The notes below the pieces were generated by a model. That model had not been told where the DNA came from. It worked only from the letters and a program-made list of their open reading frames with translations, and made no database searches. Below are positions 30,723 to 39,033 of a stretch of DNA of 46,305 bases, one piece after another. The stretch comes from Candidatus Edwardsbacteria bacterium (GTDB lineage: Bacteria; Edwardsbacteria; AC1; EtOH8): assembly GCA_018821925.1 (NCBI GenBank), contig JAHJLF010000014.1, positions 1-46,305 on the forward strand, given 5' to 3'. Every line of letters starts with the position of its first letter. Position 1 is the stretch's first letter. The position numbers and the translations under genes were made by a program.

Positions 30723-32033
30723 TCAAGGAACTGAAACCGGGCTCCAGGCCGGCATCAAGGCCCCGCTGAGGTTGGTGACGGCCTTCTGGCCCGAGCCCTC
30801 CCAGTGCATCAGCCACAGCTGGCTGCTGCCGATGCGGTTGGAGGAGAACGCTAAATGCAGGCCGTCGGGCGACCAGGAGGGATCCTCGTTATCGCCCTCG
30901 AAGGTCAGCTGGGTGTAGCCGTCGCCGGTGACATTCATGGCGCAGATCTGGAAAAGTCCGTTGATGCGGGAGACGAAGGCGATCTTGTCGCCCTTGGGCG
31001 ACCACACCGGTGAAGTGTTGTAATTTCCCTGATAGGTCAGCCGCCGGATATTGGAGCCGTCGGTATCCATCAAATAGATCTGGGGGCTGCCCGGGCGGTC
31101 CGATGTGAAAACCAGCTCCCGGCCATTAGGGGACCAGCCCGGCGAGCAGTCTATGGCCCAGCTGTTGGTCAGCCTCTGCAAGGACCGGCTGTCCAAGGTA
31201 TAAAGGTATATCTCGGCATTGCCGTCCCGGGAGAGGGTCAGGGCCATTTTTCGGCCGTCGGGTGACCAGGCTGGGGAGGTGTTCAGCCCCTCGACCTGGG
31301 AAATGGCCAGAAGCTTCCAGGCCTTCATATCCAGCGAGTAGATCTCTGTCCGGTTGCGTTGAAAGGAAATGAAGGCAAGTTTGCTTCCGTCGGGCGACCA
31401 GTCGGGCGACAGGTTGATTGTGTTCAGGGCCGTTAATTTTTGCAGGTTGTGGCCGTCATAATCCACCAAAGCCAGCTCTTTGTTCTGGCCGTTCTTCTGG
31501 CAGAAAGCTATCTTGGTGGAGGCCACGCCGTTCTCCCCGGTAAGGGCCTTGATGATCTCGTCGCAGATCCGGTGGGCCTGGCCACGGGAGTGATCCACAA
31601 CTACTTCTTTGGTGAAGATATCGCGCCCCACGCCCAGGTCGTAGATCCGGACCTTAAGGTGATCCTGCTTTTTGTCGCTGCGCAGTTCGGGAATCAACAG
31701 CATCTTGGCCCCCAGCAGCTGCCAGGACCCGGCCTGGACCTGGCCTTTCTTGAAGCCGTATCCCGGATCGCTGTCCGGGGACTCAATCAGCTGGAAGTAC
31801 AGCGAGAAAGCTAGGTCGTCAGACAGCACATCGATGGTCTCTTTAACTTTGGCGACAGTCTCCTTGGAAATTTTCCCCTGGGCCTGGATGGGAGTGACCA
31901 CCAGCTCGATGGGCCGCCTTTCCGAGGTGGACAGCTTCAGGTAGACGTCGGTCTGGGCTGCAACAAAAGGGCATCCCAGAAGAAAAACAACAGCCGAAAT
32001 AAAATATTTATTTAGATATATGCTCAGTGTCAT
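30723..32033 (-). CDS. tolB: TolB, periplasmic propeller of the Tol-Pal system
   Basis: This 436-residue secreted protein has a signal peptide (to about residue 26, V-A-A-Q), a TolB N-terminal domain (about 27-165) and a six-bladed propeller whose blades repeat 'S-P-x-W-S-P-D-G-x-x-x-A-F/L' (for example 'L-S-P-D-W-S-P-D-G-S-K-L-A-F' and 'T-S-P-A-W-S-P-D-G-R-K'). TolB binds Pal and is displaced by TolA, coupling inner-membrane energy to outer-membrane invagination. Length matches the E. coli protein (about 430). It follows the nitrilase gene and precedes pal. Confidence 0.96.
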   Translation of the reverse strand: MTLSIYLNKYFISAVVFLLGCPFVAAQTDVYLKLSTSERRPIELVVTPIQAQGKISKETVAKVKETIDVLSDDLAFSLYFQLIESPDSDPGYGFKKGQVQAGSWQLLGAKMLLIPELRSDKKQDHLKVRIYDLGVGRDIFTKEVVVDHSRGQAHRICDEIIKALTGENGVASTKIAFCQKNGQNKELALVDYDGHNLQKLTALNTINLSPDWSPDGSKLAFISFQRNRTEIYSLDMKAWKLLAISQVEGLNTSPAWSPDGRKMALTLSRDGNAEIYLYTLDSRSLQRLTNSWAIDCSPGWSPNGRELVFTSDRPGSPQIYLMDTDGSNIRRLTYQGNYNTSPVWSPKGDKIAFVSRINGLFQICAMNVTGDGYTQLTFEGDNEDPSWSPDGLHLAFSSNRIGSSQLWLMHWEGSGQKAVTNLSGALMPAWSPVSVP

Positions 32034-32054
32034 TCTATAGTGTATAAATAATAT

Positions 32055-32807
32055 TTAAAGGTCGAAATAGATCATGCCGGGTTTCCCTAAAGGAAGTTGG
32101 TCTTTTATTTGCCCATCGGCCGAAAAAACGACCGCCCCGCCAAAACTGGTATCGCCTTGCTCCCGGCAACCGATATAATTCACCATCAGGGTCGGAACTT
32201 TAATGGCGGCTACTCTTTTTGAATATTCGGGGAGTTCCTCAGTATTCCATCTCTCTTGATCTGCCGACCCGTTGGCAAAGGAGCGGGACATGGGCAAAAA
32301 CAAAATTTGGGGATTAACGGCGGATAACCGGCTGCAGATGGCATCGACAAACAGATCACCGCAGATTAAAAACGCCGTGCGCAGCCCGGCAATACCACAA
32401 GATTCTATGCCGGTTCCCTGGCGATATCTGTTCTGATCGGCTTGAAGCCCATGCCAACCCGGTGACATCCTTCGGTATTTTAAAACAATGCCCTGGTCCG
32501 GGGAAATCAATATGGCAGTATCGTAAAGAGAATTCTTCACCCGCTCCAGCAGTCCAAGGGCAATAGAGATATTCTTTTCCGCAGACAAGGAACAAAGCTT
32601 ATCGGTTATAGAGCCGGGAACGGTTTGCCCCAACAAAAGGTCATGATCAGGCTGGTCATTATTTATCAGCCCGGTCAGACAAGCTTCGGGGAATAATACC
32701 AGATCAGCCCCTTCATTAGAAGCCTTTTCGGTGAAGGTTATGAGGGTCTTTAGATTGCCTTCTATTGTCGGCGATAATTTCGGTACGGCCAGAGCAAAAC
32801 GGGTCAT
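32055..32807 (-). CDS. nitrilase-superfamily carbon-nitrogen hydrolase inserted in the tol-pal locus
   Basis: This 250-residue soluble hydrolase acts on C-N bonds of amides or nitriles. The catalytic triad is intact: Glu41 ('L-F-P-E-A-C-L-T-G'), Lys110 ('V-L-K-Y-R-R-M') and Cys149 ('L-I-C-G-D-L'). The substrate cannot be assigned; branches of the family cleave N-carbamoyl compounds, omega-amides and others. It has no signal or membrane segment, so it is not an apolipoprotein N-acyltransferase (Lnt), although Lnt shares the fold. Its ATG overlaps the stop of the tolA/tonB-like gene (4 bases) and it is followed 21 bases later by tolB. It is therefore a true member of this operon, in a position not usual for tol-pal loci. 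Confidence 0.91.
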   Translation of the reverse strand: MTRFALAVPKLSPTIEGNLKTLITFTEKASNEGADLVLFPEACLTGLINNDQPDHDLLLGQTVPGSITDKLCSLSAEKNISIALGLLERVKNSLYDTAILISPDQGIVLKYRRMSPGWHGLQADQNRYRQGTGIESCGIAGLRTAFLICGDLFVDAICSRLSAVNPQILFLPMSRSFANGSADQERWNTEELPEYSKRVAAIKVPTLMVNYIGCREQGDTSFGGAVVFSADGQIKDQLPLGKPGMIYFDL

Positions 32808-33427
32808 TTCACATACTCAAATTCAAAATGCACCCCCAGCACCGATACCTTCATCTCCTGCGGGAAGGGCGGGAAAGTTTTGGCCTGGTAGACCGCCCGG
32901 ATGGCGGCCTGGTCGAACAGAGCGTCGCCGGAGGATTTCTCCAGGTTGGCCTCCAGCAGATTCCCCTGCCGATCGATCTTGAAATAGATGGTGGACCGGA
33001 TCACCTGTTTCTCGCCCTGGTAGGGATTGCGCCAATGCTGGCTGATCTTGGTCAATATCATGCCCAGGTAGTATGACCCCTCCGGGGAGACCCCTTCGGC
33101 GGCCAGCACCTTCATTCCCTGGGGAAGGTTCGGCACCACCGGGCCGCCGGCCGATTTCGGCTTTTTATCCGGAGTCTTTGCTTTCGGCTGCGGTTTGACC
33201 TTGGGGGCAGCCGGCTCCTTTTGGGCCGAAGGCTTGGCTTCGGGAACCGGGGCGCTCTCCATGTCCTGGCCCTCGCTTCCCGAGACTTGGGGCAGGGACA
33301 CCAGGTTGACCTGATATACCGCCGGATAGGAGGGCTGGGATGCCAGGTTCAACACCCTGGCAAAAAAAATCACTGTCAGAAACAACAGCAGATGAAAGGA
33401 CAGCGATATGGAGAATTCCCGTTTCAT
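32804..33427 (-). CDS. TonB/TolA-like periplasm-spanning energy transducer
   Basis: This 207-residue protein has an N-terminal inner-membrane helix (about 9-29), a Pro/Lys/Ala-rich linker (about 55-95, many 'K-P-x-P' units) and a C-terminal TonB-family domain (about 115-205) with 'I-Y-F-K-I-D-R-Q-G-N-L-L-E-A', 'S-S-G-D-A-L-F-D-Q-A-A-I-R-A-V' and 'F-P-P-F-P'. Its place after tolQ-tolR makes it the TolA of this system, although it is much shorter than E. coli TolA and its C-terminal domain looks like TonB. It overlaps the tolR-like gene and the nitrilase gene by 4 bases on each side. Confidence 0.91.
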   Translation of the reverse strand: MKREFSISLSFHLLLFLTVIFFARVLNLASQPSYPAVYQVNLVSLPQVSGSEGQDMESAPVPEAKPSAQKEPAAPKVKPQPKAKTPDKKPKSAGGPVVPNLPQGMKVLAAEGVSPEGSYYLGMILTKISQHWRNPYQGEKQVIRSTIYFKIDRQGNLLEANLEKSSGDALFDQAAIRAVYQAKTFPPFPQEMKVSVLGVHFEFEYVK

Positions 33428-33831
33428 TTGCTGGCTTTGGGTTCGGTGACCAAGCCCAGGTTGTTGACCTTCAGTTCCTTCAACTGCCCGATGATCTCCA
33501 CCACCAAACCGTAAGGCACCGATTTGTCGGCTTTAAGGTAAACCGGCCGGGCAGCGTTCCGGGCCAGCAGCCCCCTTACCACCTGGGAAAAGGCCTTGGC
33601 CGATACCGGCTGGTCGTTGATAAGTATCTTGCTTCCGGAGGTCAGCACTATGGTCAGGCCCTCCTCTATCTGGGGCTTGGAGGAATCGGCCTTGGGCAGG
33701 GCCACCTCCACCCCGGAGCGCATCATTGGAGCGGTGATCATAAAAATGATCAGCAGGGCCATGCAGACATCCACCAGATTGGTGATGTTGATGGAATCCA
33801 GGGGCGGGATATGGAAACGCTCCCGTCTCAT
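33424..33831 (-). CDS. tolR: TolR/ExbD-family stator protein
   Basis: This protein of about 135 residues has one N-terminal helix (about 15-32, 'N-I-T-N-L-V-D-V-C-M-A-L-L-I-I-F-M-I-T-A'), carrying the essential membrane aspartate in 'L-V-D-V', and a periplasmic domain ending in 'V-V-E-I-I-G-Q-L-K-E-L'. It forms the proton channel with TolQ. The ATG at 33831 is chosen: an upstream in-frame start at 33948 would add 39 residues that overlap tolQ and have no ExbD homology. It starts 4 bases after the tolQ stop. Confidence 0.94.
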   Translation of the reverse strand: MRRERFHIPPLDSINITNLVDVCMALLIIFMITAPMMRSGVEVALPKADSSKPQIEEGLTIVLTSGSKILINDQPVSAKAFSQVVRGLLARNAARPVYLKADKSVPYGLVVEIIGQLKELKVNNLGLVTEPKASK

Positions 33832-33835
33832 GGGG

Positions 33836-34519
33836 CTACTTCCCCCCGAACACCGAATGGACCCGCAGGTCGCCCAAAAATTCCGAAGACAGGTTCTCCA
33901 TCTGCCCGGCCATGTGGCGGATGCGGCTGTTGTAGGCATTGAAAGCAATGGAGGCCGGGATGGCCACCACCAGCCCGGCGATGGTGGTCACCAGGGCCTC
34001 GGCGATGCCGGGGGCCACAACCTGAATGCTGGTGGATCCGAAGCGCTTGATGTCCACGAAGGCCACCATGATACCCCAGACCGTGCCCAGCAATCCGATC
34101 AGCGGAGTGACGTTGGCGATGGTGGCCAGCGTGATCAGCCGCCGGCTGATGGCCTCCACCTGATCGCCGATGGCCCGGTCCATGGCGGCCTGGATGTTGG
34201 GCAGCACCTCCAGGGGAAAGGAAAGCTTCTGCCCGCCGGACAGGCGCTGGGCCTCGGCCAGCCCCTCGGCCAGGATCAGGAACAGGGGCGAAGCCGGGTG
34301 GGATGAGGCAAAGGCGTCATCGAAGGTTTTGCGCTGTTTGAACTTTTCCATAAACCTTTTATTGGCCTTGGCGATATTGTTCAGGGAGCGCCGTTTATAG
34401 ATTATCACCGTCCAGGAAAAGACGGAGACCAACAACAGGCCGACCATGATGATGCCGGTGAAGATGTCGTAGCCGAAGATCATCCCCAAAGTACTGCCGC
34501 GCTGAAAAATCTGAAGCAT
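33836..34519 (-). CDS. tolQ: TolQ/ExbB-family proton channel protein
   Basis: This 227-residue inner-membrane protein of the MotA/TolQ/ExbB family has helices near residues 15-37, 130-155 and 165-190. The conserved 'T-P-L-I-G-L-L-G-T-V-W-G-I-M' at about 135-149 and 'A-P-G-I-A-E-A-L-V-T-T-I-A-G-L-V-V-A-I-P' at about 166-185 are diagnostic. It uses the proton motive force, with TolR, to drive TolA. It is the first gene of the tol-pal group and lies 28 bases after the purC stop on the same strand, so it may be co-transcribed with the purine genes. Confidence 0.95.
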   Translation of the reverse strand: MLQIFQRGSTLGMIFGYDIFTGIIMVGLLLVSVFSWTVIIYKRRSLNNIAKANKRFMEKFKQRKTFDDAFASSHPASPLFLILAEGLAEAQRLSGGQKLSFPLEVLPNIQAAMDRAIGDQVEAISRRLITLATIANVTPLIGLLGTVWGIMVAFVDIKRFGSTSIQVVAPGIAEALVTTIAGLVVAIPASIAFNAYNSRIRHMAGQMENLSSEFLGDLRVHSVFGGK

Positions 34520-34547
34520 AATGATTGGTTCCTAAAATTATTGAGGT

Positions 34548-35441
34548 TTAGCCCTGCGGCTGGATGCCGGTCAGTATCTCCAAAGCCTCCAGGTATTTTT
34601 GGCTGGTCTTGTCTATCACATCCTTGGGCAGTTCCGGGCCCGGCGCCTGCTTGTTCCAGTCCAGGGTGCTCAGGTAATCCCTGACGAACTGCTTGTCGAA
34701 GCTGGGCTGCGATTTTCCGGCCTGGTATCCGGCCAGGGGCCAGAAGCGCGAGGAGTCGGGGGTCAGCACTTCGTCTATCAGTATAAGCTCGCCGTTAAAA
34801 TCGCCCATCTCGAATTTGGTGTCGGCGATGATGATGCCCTTTTCCTCGCCGATCTTCCGGGCTGTGCCATAGATCTCCAATGAAAGTTTTTTGACCAGAT
34901 CGGCCTTTTCTCCTCCCAGGATCTCCGACATTTTTTCGAAGGAGATGTTCTCGTCATGGGCGCCGATATCCGCCTTGGTGGAGGGGGTGAAAATGGGCTG
35001 ATCCAAGCGGCTGGATTCCACCAGCCCTTTGGGCAGTTCTATACCGCAGACCTGGCCGGTCTTATTGTAGTCCTTCAGTCCTGAGCCGGTCAGATAGCCG
35101 CGCACGATGCACTCCACCGGCAGGGGCTGGGCCTTTTTGACCAGCATGGAGCGCCCCTCTAGTTCATTTTTGTATTTATGACATTCAGCAGGAAAGTCTG
35201 CCACCTCGGTGGCCACCAGGTGGTTGGGCATGATGCCGGAAATTTTGCCGAACCAGAACTTCGAGATCTGGGTCAGCACATAGCCCTTCTGGGGAATGGC
35301 GTTGAGCAGGACCACATCGAAGGCCGAGATGCGGTCGGTGGTCACGATCAGCAGATGCTCCCCCAGGTCGTAGATGTCGCGCACCTTGCCCTGGGATATC
35401 TTTTTAAGATCGGGGAAGTTGGTTTGGGTGATGGTTTTCAT
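34548..35441 (-). CDS. purC: phosphoribosylaminoimidazole-succinocarboxamide (SAICAR) synthase
   Basis: This 297-residue enzyme joins CAIR and aspartate with ATP to give SAICAR in purine synthesis. The N-terminal '[10 protein letters not shown]' (18-27) and '[11 protein letters not shown]' (35-45) are typical, as are '[14 protein letters not shown]' near 110 and '[10 protein letters not shown]' near 205. It is of the longer type found in yeast and many bacteria, not the short (about 240-residue) E. coli type. It is next to purE, with a TPR gene between, and runs into tolQ. Confidence 0.96.
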   Translation of the reverse strand: MKTITQTNFPDLKKISQGKVRDIYDLGEHLLIVTTDRISAFDVVLLNAIPQKGYVLTQISKFWFGKISGIMPNHLVATEVADFPAECHKYKNELEGRSMLVKKAQPLPVECIVRGYLTGSGLKDYNKTGQVCGIELPKGLVESSRLDQPIFTPSTKADIGAHDENISFEKMSEILGGEKADLVKKLSLEIYGTARKIGEEKGIIIADTKFEMGDFNGELILIDEVLTPDSSRFWPLAGYQAGKSQPSFDKQFVRDYLSTLDWNKQAPGPELPKDVIDKTSQKYLEALEILTGIQPQG

Positions 35442-35506
35442 GAAATCGGTTTCCCTCTTTTATTTAACGTGAAGGTTTGAATAATATTATCAGGCAGGTT
35501 GTTTTT

Positions 35507-36691
35507 TCAGACGTCGGTCCGTTGTTTCTGAAGCCGTGCTGCTTTTGCTACAAGTTCGTCATCGCCGATCTCTCGGGCGGCTACCAAGGCCAAGCTAGCC
35601 GCTTCCCGGGCAAGACCGGCATCGCCTTTTTTAAGGTACATTTCGGCCAGGCCCAGATAATCCACCGCCAGGTCATTTCTAAGCCCATGTTCAATGTCGA
35701 CAGCGATGGCCAGTTTAAAATATTCCTCAGCCCTGGTATAGTCAGCCAACTGCGTGAAGATCTCCCCCAATCCGCTGCAGGCCCCCTCGATGCCTTCGGG
35801 ATCGTTTGCTTCCCGGGAAACGGCAAGCTGGCGTTCAAAACATCCCTGGGCTTCCGTCATATCCCCCAATTCGGTCAAAGCCAGGCCCATATTGCCCAAG
35901 GCTTGCAGGATACCGATTTTGTAGCCGAGTTTTTGGGAGAGATCCAGTTTTTCACGATAACACTCCAGGGCCCGGGCGAAATCGCCATGCCGGTTATGGA
36001 TATTGCCGATGTTTCCGACGGCTACGCTGATATTGGCGATGTCGCCGAATTTAGTCGCCGAATGAAACTGTTTTTGATAATGCTCCATGGCCAGATCCAG
36101 CCGGTCCTGATAAAAATAAGTATTACCCATGCTCCCATAAAGAATGGTCAAAAAAGTATTGTCGTTCTGACGCAGCGAAATGTCCATACAGCGGTTGAGA
36201 TATTCCAAAGCTAGATCGTGTTTGCCTTGCTGCATATATATCTGGCTCAGGTTGCCCAGCCCGCTCATCAGGTGCTTGAGACCGCCGCTTTTTTCGGCCC
36301 TATCGATCAGGAGGCAGAAACAGTCTTCGGCTTTCCGGTTATCTCCGGAAAAACGATAGGCCAGCCCGATCTCGTTGGTGACCTGATTCAGGCCGCCCTC
36401 ATCGCCCAGTTTTTTATAGATCGCCCGGGCTTTTTTGAGCGGTACCAGAAAGTCCTGAGTTTTTCCCAGATAACGAAGCAACCGGATGCGTTTGACCTCG
36501 GAGTCGGCTGTTTCCTTCTTGGCCCCAGCTATTTTGGCAAACTCATAATTGTTGGTCAAGAGCCTTACAGATTCCTGCCATTCGCCCGCCAGGTCCAGCA
36601 CCTCAGCCTTGCGCAGATATACGGTATAGGCATAATAGCTTTCACCGGCCTGTAGCCAGAGGTTCTTTAGTTTGTATTGTGGGGTGGCCAT
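35507..36691 (-). CDS. tetratricopeptide-repeat protein between purE and purC
   Basis: This 394-residue protein is composed almost entirely of TPR units of the 40-residue type found in signalling scaffolds (tetratricopeptide MalT/AfsR/Rapsyn style): 'A-L-E-Y-L-N-R-C-M-D-I-S-L-R-Q-N-D', 'A-M-E-H-Y-Q-K-Q-F-H-S-A-T-K-F-G-D', 'A-L-E-C-Y-R-E-K-L-D-L-S-Q-K-L-G-Y' and others, with 'G-N-x-G' between units. It has no signal peptide or catalytic domain. It lies 24 bases after purE and 65 before purC on the same strand. The link to purine synthesis is positional only. The ATG at 36691 has a weak ribosome-binding site. Confidence 0.85.
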   Translation of the reverse strand: MATPQYKLKNLWLQAGESYYAYTVYLRKAEVLDLAGEWQESVRLLTNNYEFAKIAGAKKETADSEVKRIRLLRYLGKTQDFLVPLKKARAIYKKLGDEGGLNQVTNEIGLAYRFSGDNRKAEDCFCLLIDRAEKSGGLKHLMSGLGNLSQIYMQQGKHDLALEYLNRCMDISLRQNDNTFLTILYGSMGNTYFYQDRLDLAMEHYQKQFHSATKFGDIANISVAVGNIGNIHNRHGDFARALECYREKLDLSQKLGYKIGILQALGNMGLALTELGDMTEAQGCFERQLAVSREANDPEGIEGACSGLGEIFTQLADYTRAEEYFKLAIAVDIEHGLRNDLAVDYLGLAEMYLKKGDAGLAREAASLALVAAREIGDDELVAKAARLQKQRTDV

Positions 36692-36715
36692 TTCGGCTTG
36701 AATGCGTTGGCGAGA

Positions 36716-37216
36716 TTACTGATTGTATTTCTGCTCCGCTTGGGCGGATTTCTTCTCCACCTCCTGCCGCATCCTGGCCCGCATATCCTCCAGTTTCTGG
36801 GCGATGTCGGGGTATTTGATGGATAATATTTCGGCCGCCAGGATGGCCGCATTCTTGGCCCCGTCGATGGCCACGGTGGCCACCGGGATGCCGGAGGGCA
36901 TCTGGACCGTGGCATACAGGGCGTCCACCCCGGCCAGGGCGCCGGATTTCAAAGGAACGCCGATCACCGGCAGGGTGGTGTTGGCGGCCACCGCACCGGC
37001 CAGATGGGCGGCCAGCCCGGCCCCTGCGATGATGACCTCGAAGCCGCTGCTGCGGGCTTCCTTGCAGAACCCGGCCACCTTATCTGGCAGGCGATGGGCG
37101 GAGAGGATCTTCACCTGGGGTTTTATCCCGAATTCTTTCAGGGTCTCGATGGCTTTCTCCATCACCGGAAGGTCGCTGTCGGATCCCATCAGGACGGCAA
37201 CTTTAATGTCTGGCAT
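36716..37216 (-). CDS. purE: 5-(carboxyamino)imidazole ribonucleotide mutase, class I PurE
   Basis: This 166-residue enzyme converts N5-CAIR to CAIR. It has 'V-L-M-G-S-D-S-D-L-P-V-M' (8-19), the active-site 'S-A-H-R-L-P-D' near 40, 'I-I-A-G-A-G-L-A-A-H-L-A-G-A' near 62-75 and 'M-P-S-G-I-P-V-A-T-V' near 107. The histidine in SAHR and the GAG-x-AAHL loop are those of class I enzymes. GGAG precedes the ATG. PurK, the partner making N5-CAIR, is not in the window. Read order on the minus strand is greA, purE, TPR, purC. Confidence 0.96.
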   Translation of the reverse strand: MPDIKVAVLMGSDSDLPVMEKAIETLKEFGIKPQVKILSAHRLPDKVAGFCKEARSSGFEVIIAGAGLAAHLAGAVAANTTLPVIGVPLKSGALAGVDALYATVQMPSGIPVATVAIDGAKNAAILAAEILSIKYPDIAQKLEDMRARMRQEVEKKSAQAEQKYNQ

Positions 37217-37233
37217 ATTGCTCCTTTACTACC

Positions 37234-37252
37234 GGGCGATAACCGATCGCCC
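37234..37252. repeat. short palindrome between purE and greA
   Basis: GGGCGAT (37234-37240) and ATCGCCC (37246-37252) form a perfect 7-bp stem. With its flanks (ACCGGGCGAT...ATCGCCCCTACGG) it resembles the small 'GTAGGGGCGA...CGCCC' repeats scattered through many bacterial genomes. It could also help separate greA from purE transcription, but has no T-tract. Confidence 0.5.
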
Positions 37253-37299
37253 CTACGGTTAATTTATGGCAATCGTTTCAGGCTTGATAAATCAAACCC

Positions 37300-37767
37300 T
37301 TACGTTATAGATATTACCTTATACTTGATGGTGCCGGCCGGGACCGTTATCTCCGCGATATCGCCCACCTTTTTCCCCAGCAGACCCTTGCCGATGGGGC
37401 TTTCCACCGAGATCTTGCCCTGGTCGAAATCGCCCTCATGCTGCCCCACCAGGATGTAGGTCTCCTGCGTGCCGTCGCCCAGGTCCTTCACCTTGACGGT
37501 CTTGCCGAAGACCACCACCCCTTTGGCCAGCTTGCTCTGATCAATCACCTCGGCGTTGGTGAGGTCCGTCTGCAATTGGCGGATCTTCCGTTCGATCATG
37601 CCCTGCTTTTCCTTGGCGGCATGGTATTCGGCATTCTCCGAAAGGTCGCCCAAGCTGCGGGCATGGGCCAGGGCTTCCGATACATTGGGCCGGTCCACCG
37701 ATACCAGTTTTTCCAGTTCGGTCTTCATTTTGGCCAGGCCCTCTTTAGTGGTCACCACTCTGGACAT
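37300..37767 (-). CDS. greA: transcription elongation factor GreA
   Basis: This 155-residue factor induces RNA cleavage in arrested RNA polymerase. The N-terminal coiled-coil hairpin carries 'L-G-D-L-S-E-N-A-E-Y-H-A-A-K-E' near residues 39-53, including the acidic tip (D, E) that reaches the active site. The C-terminal FKBP-like domain has 'G-K-I-S-V-E-S-P-I-G-K-G-L-L-G-K-K-V-G-D' near 117-136. Length is that of E. coli GreA. GGAAG precedes the ATG. A perfect consensus promoter lies about 110 bases upstream and the leader contains a strong hairpin. Confidence 0.97.
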   Translation of the reverse strand: MSRVVTTKEGLAKMKTELEKLVSVDRPNVSEALAHARSLGDLSENAEYHAAKEKQGMIERKIRQLQTDLTNAEVIDQSKLAKGVVVFGKTVKVKDLGDGTQETYILVGQHEGDFDQGKISVESPIGKGLLGKKVGDIAEITVPAGTIKYKVISIT

Positions 37768-37826
37768 AAGGATTCTTCCGTAGGTTTTTTAAGATTTTGT
37801 TTCGATCATTGCCATATAACTCATAC

Positions 37827-37851
37827 CCCCCTGAGGATAAATTTCAGGGGG
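37827..37851 (-). promoter_or_regulatory. hairpin in the greA leader
   Basis: On the minus strand CCCCCTGA (37844-37851) pairs with TCAGGGGG (37827-37834), 8 bp with a 9-nt loop. It lies between the greA promoter and the start codon, about 60 bases before the ATG. There is no T-tract after it in the direction of greA. It may stabilise the mRNA or act as an attenuator; the function is a guess. Confidence 0.45.
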
Positions 37852-37877
37852 ATGTTTGAGGACAGTCACACAGGTTC

Positions 37878-37906
37878 ATTATATATTTTAAGGCTATGGT
37901 TGTCAA
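37878..37906 (-). promoter_or_regulatory. perfect sigma-70-type promoter of greA
   Basis: Read on the minus strand, TTGACA (37901-37906) and TATAAT (37878-37883) are both perfect consensus with a 17-bp spacer. It drives greA and, by the close spacing of the genes, perhaps the purE-TPR-purC-tolQ chain. It lies 25 bases from the end of the DUF362 gene on the same strand. Confidence 0.92.
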
Positions 37907-37931
37907 GCTTATAAAGGAGTTTTCAGTTCGA

Positions 37932-39023
37932 TCACCTCTCGGGGTAACTGCCGAAAAGTCGGCCCCAGGATGTATTCTTCAACCAGCGGCGATAGACCCG
38001 GCTGTCCCACAAAGGCCAGCGAAGGTAATCGTGATAAACCTCCGATGCCAGGATGAACAAGTGGACCAGCGGAGTGCGGAAAAAGAAGTTCTGCATGCCC
38101 CTTAGGGGGCCGAACCAGATCATATCTCCGCCCACCCGGCGCACCAGGTTCTTGCCCACCTTGAAATTCCAGCTCTCTCCGGAGATGTCGTCACCCACCA
38201 ACTCCAGCTCCTCGGGCCTGCCGCAGCCCAGGCCGCGTTCATGGGCCAGCCGGATGTAGTCTATCTTCATGGGGTCGAAGCCCATCATTTTGGCCGCCAC
38301 GGCGTCTATGGCCACCGGATCGCTTGATGCCAGCATGTAATCCTTGATCACCGGATACATGGTGCGGGGCCCCGGCCCGTTGCCGGCGGTGGTGTCGTCC
38401 ATTACTGCGAACAGCCCGGAATGGATCTCCTGTTGGATGGCCAGCAGGTCCACCAGCACTTGGTGGATCCAGGAGTGGGCGTAGTGGCGCTTGGTGTTCA
38501 ACAGCCCGCCGAAGGCGTTCTTCATGGCCCCGGTGGTGGTGGTGTAGATGTGGCATTTCATGGTCGGCAGATGGAGGATGTTCTTGTCGAAGAAATAATC
38601 CGGCACCAGTATCCCTTCGGGAAATATTTTATCCAAGGCCAGCATCTTGGCTTGGGGAACATAAGATACCCATTTCATATCCGCCGCCTTGAAATTATAC
38701 AGCACCGGAACAGAGTGCTTTCTCAGGATGGGCAGATACCGGTTGAGATCCTCGCCCTTGAAAGTATCGGTAACCACGGTCTTGTTCTGGACGCAGGATA
38801 TATCTTTATAGTCGGCATCCCGCAGGGCCTTGATCACTCCCTCTAATTGCCAGGGGGTGGTATTGGCCGCCGGGAAGGGATAATGCCAGGAGATGTTATC
38901 CTTTAATATGACGGTTTTCTTGGGGTCGAGCTGCTCCCGGAAACCGGCCAGGTCCATCAGCCGGGCGATATCATTTAGTATGCTCTCCGGCTTGACCTTT
39001 AATGCTGCTACTTTGGATCTCAT
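37932..39023 (-). CDS. DUF362 domain protein
   Basis: This protein of about 363 residues belongs to the DUF362 family of unknown enzymatic role. Family-like features are the early 'D-P-K-K-T-V-I-L-K-D-N-I-S' stretch, 'N-I-L-H-L-P-T-M-K-C-H' near 165-175 followed by 'T-G-A-M-K-N-A-F-G-G-L-L-N-T-K-R-H' and 'L-A-S-S-D-P-V-A-I-D-A-V-A-A-K-M-M-G' near 245-262. There are no ferredoxin cysteines, unlike DUF362 proteins fused to a ferredoxin. The ATG at 39023 is preferred to one at 39071 because the longer version overlaps the antiporter gene and lacks homology. The C terminus is rich in Trp, Tyr and Arg. Confidence 0.85.
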   Translation of the reverse strand: MRSKVAALKVKPESILNDIARLMDLAGFREQLDPKKTVILKDNISWHYPFPAANTTPWQLEGVIKALRDADYKDISCVQNKTVVTDTFKGEDLNRYLPILRKHSVPVLYNFKAADMKWVSYVPQAKMLALDKIFPEGILVPDYFFDKNILHLPTMKCHIYTTTTGAMKNAFGGLLNTKRHYAHSWIHQVLVDLLAIQQEIHSGLFAVMDDTTAGNGPGPRTMYPVIKDYMLASSDPVAIDAVAAKMMGFDPMKIDYIRLAHERGLGCGRPEELELVGDDISGESWNFKVGKNLVRRVGGDMIWFGPLRGMQNFFFRTPLVHLFILASEVYHDYLRWPLWDSRVYRRWLKNTSWGRLFGSYPER

Positions 39024-39033
39024 TATTTTTCTT

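Noticed and set aside
32055-32807. Apolipoprotein N-acyltransferase (Lnt) for the nitrilase in the tol-pal locus
   Set aside because: It lacks all the membrane helices of Lnt; only the soluble nitrilase domain is present.
35477-36214. 245-codon plus-strand frame opposite the TPR gene
   Set aside because: The minus strand carries regular TPR repeats over the same span; the plus frame's repeats only mirror them.
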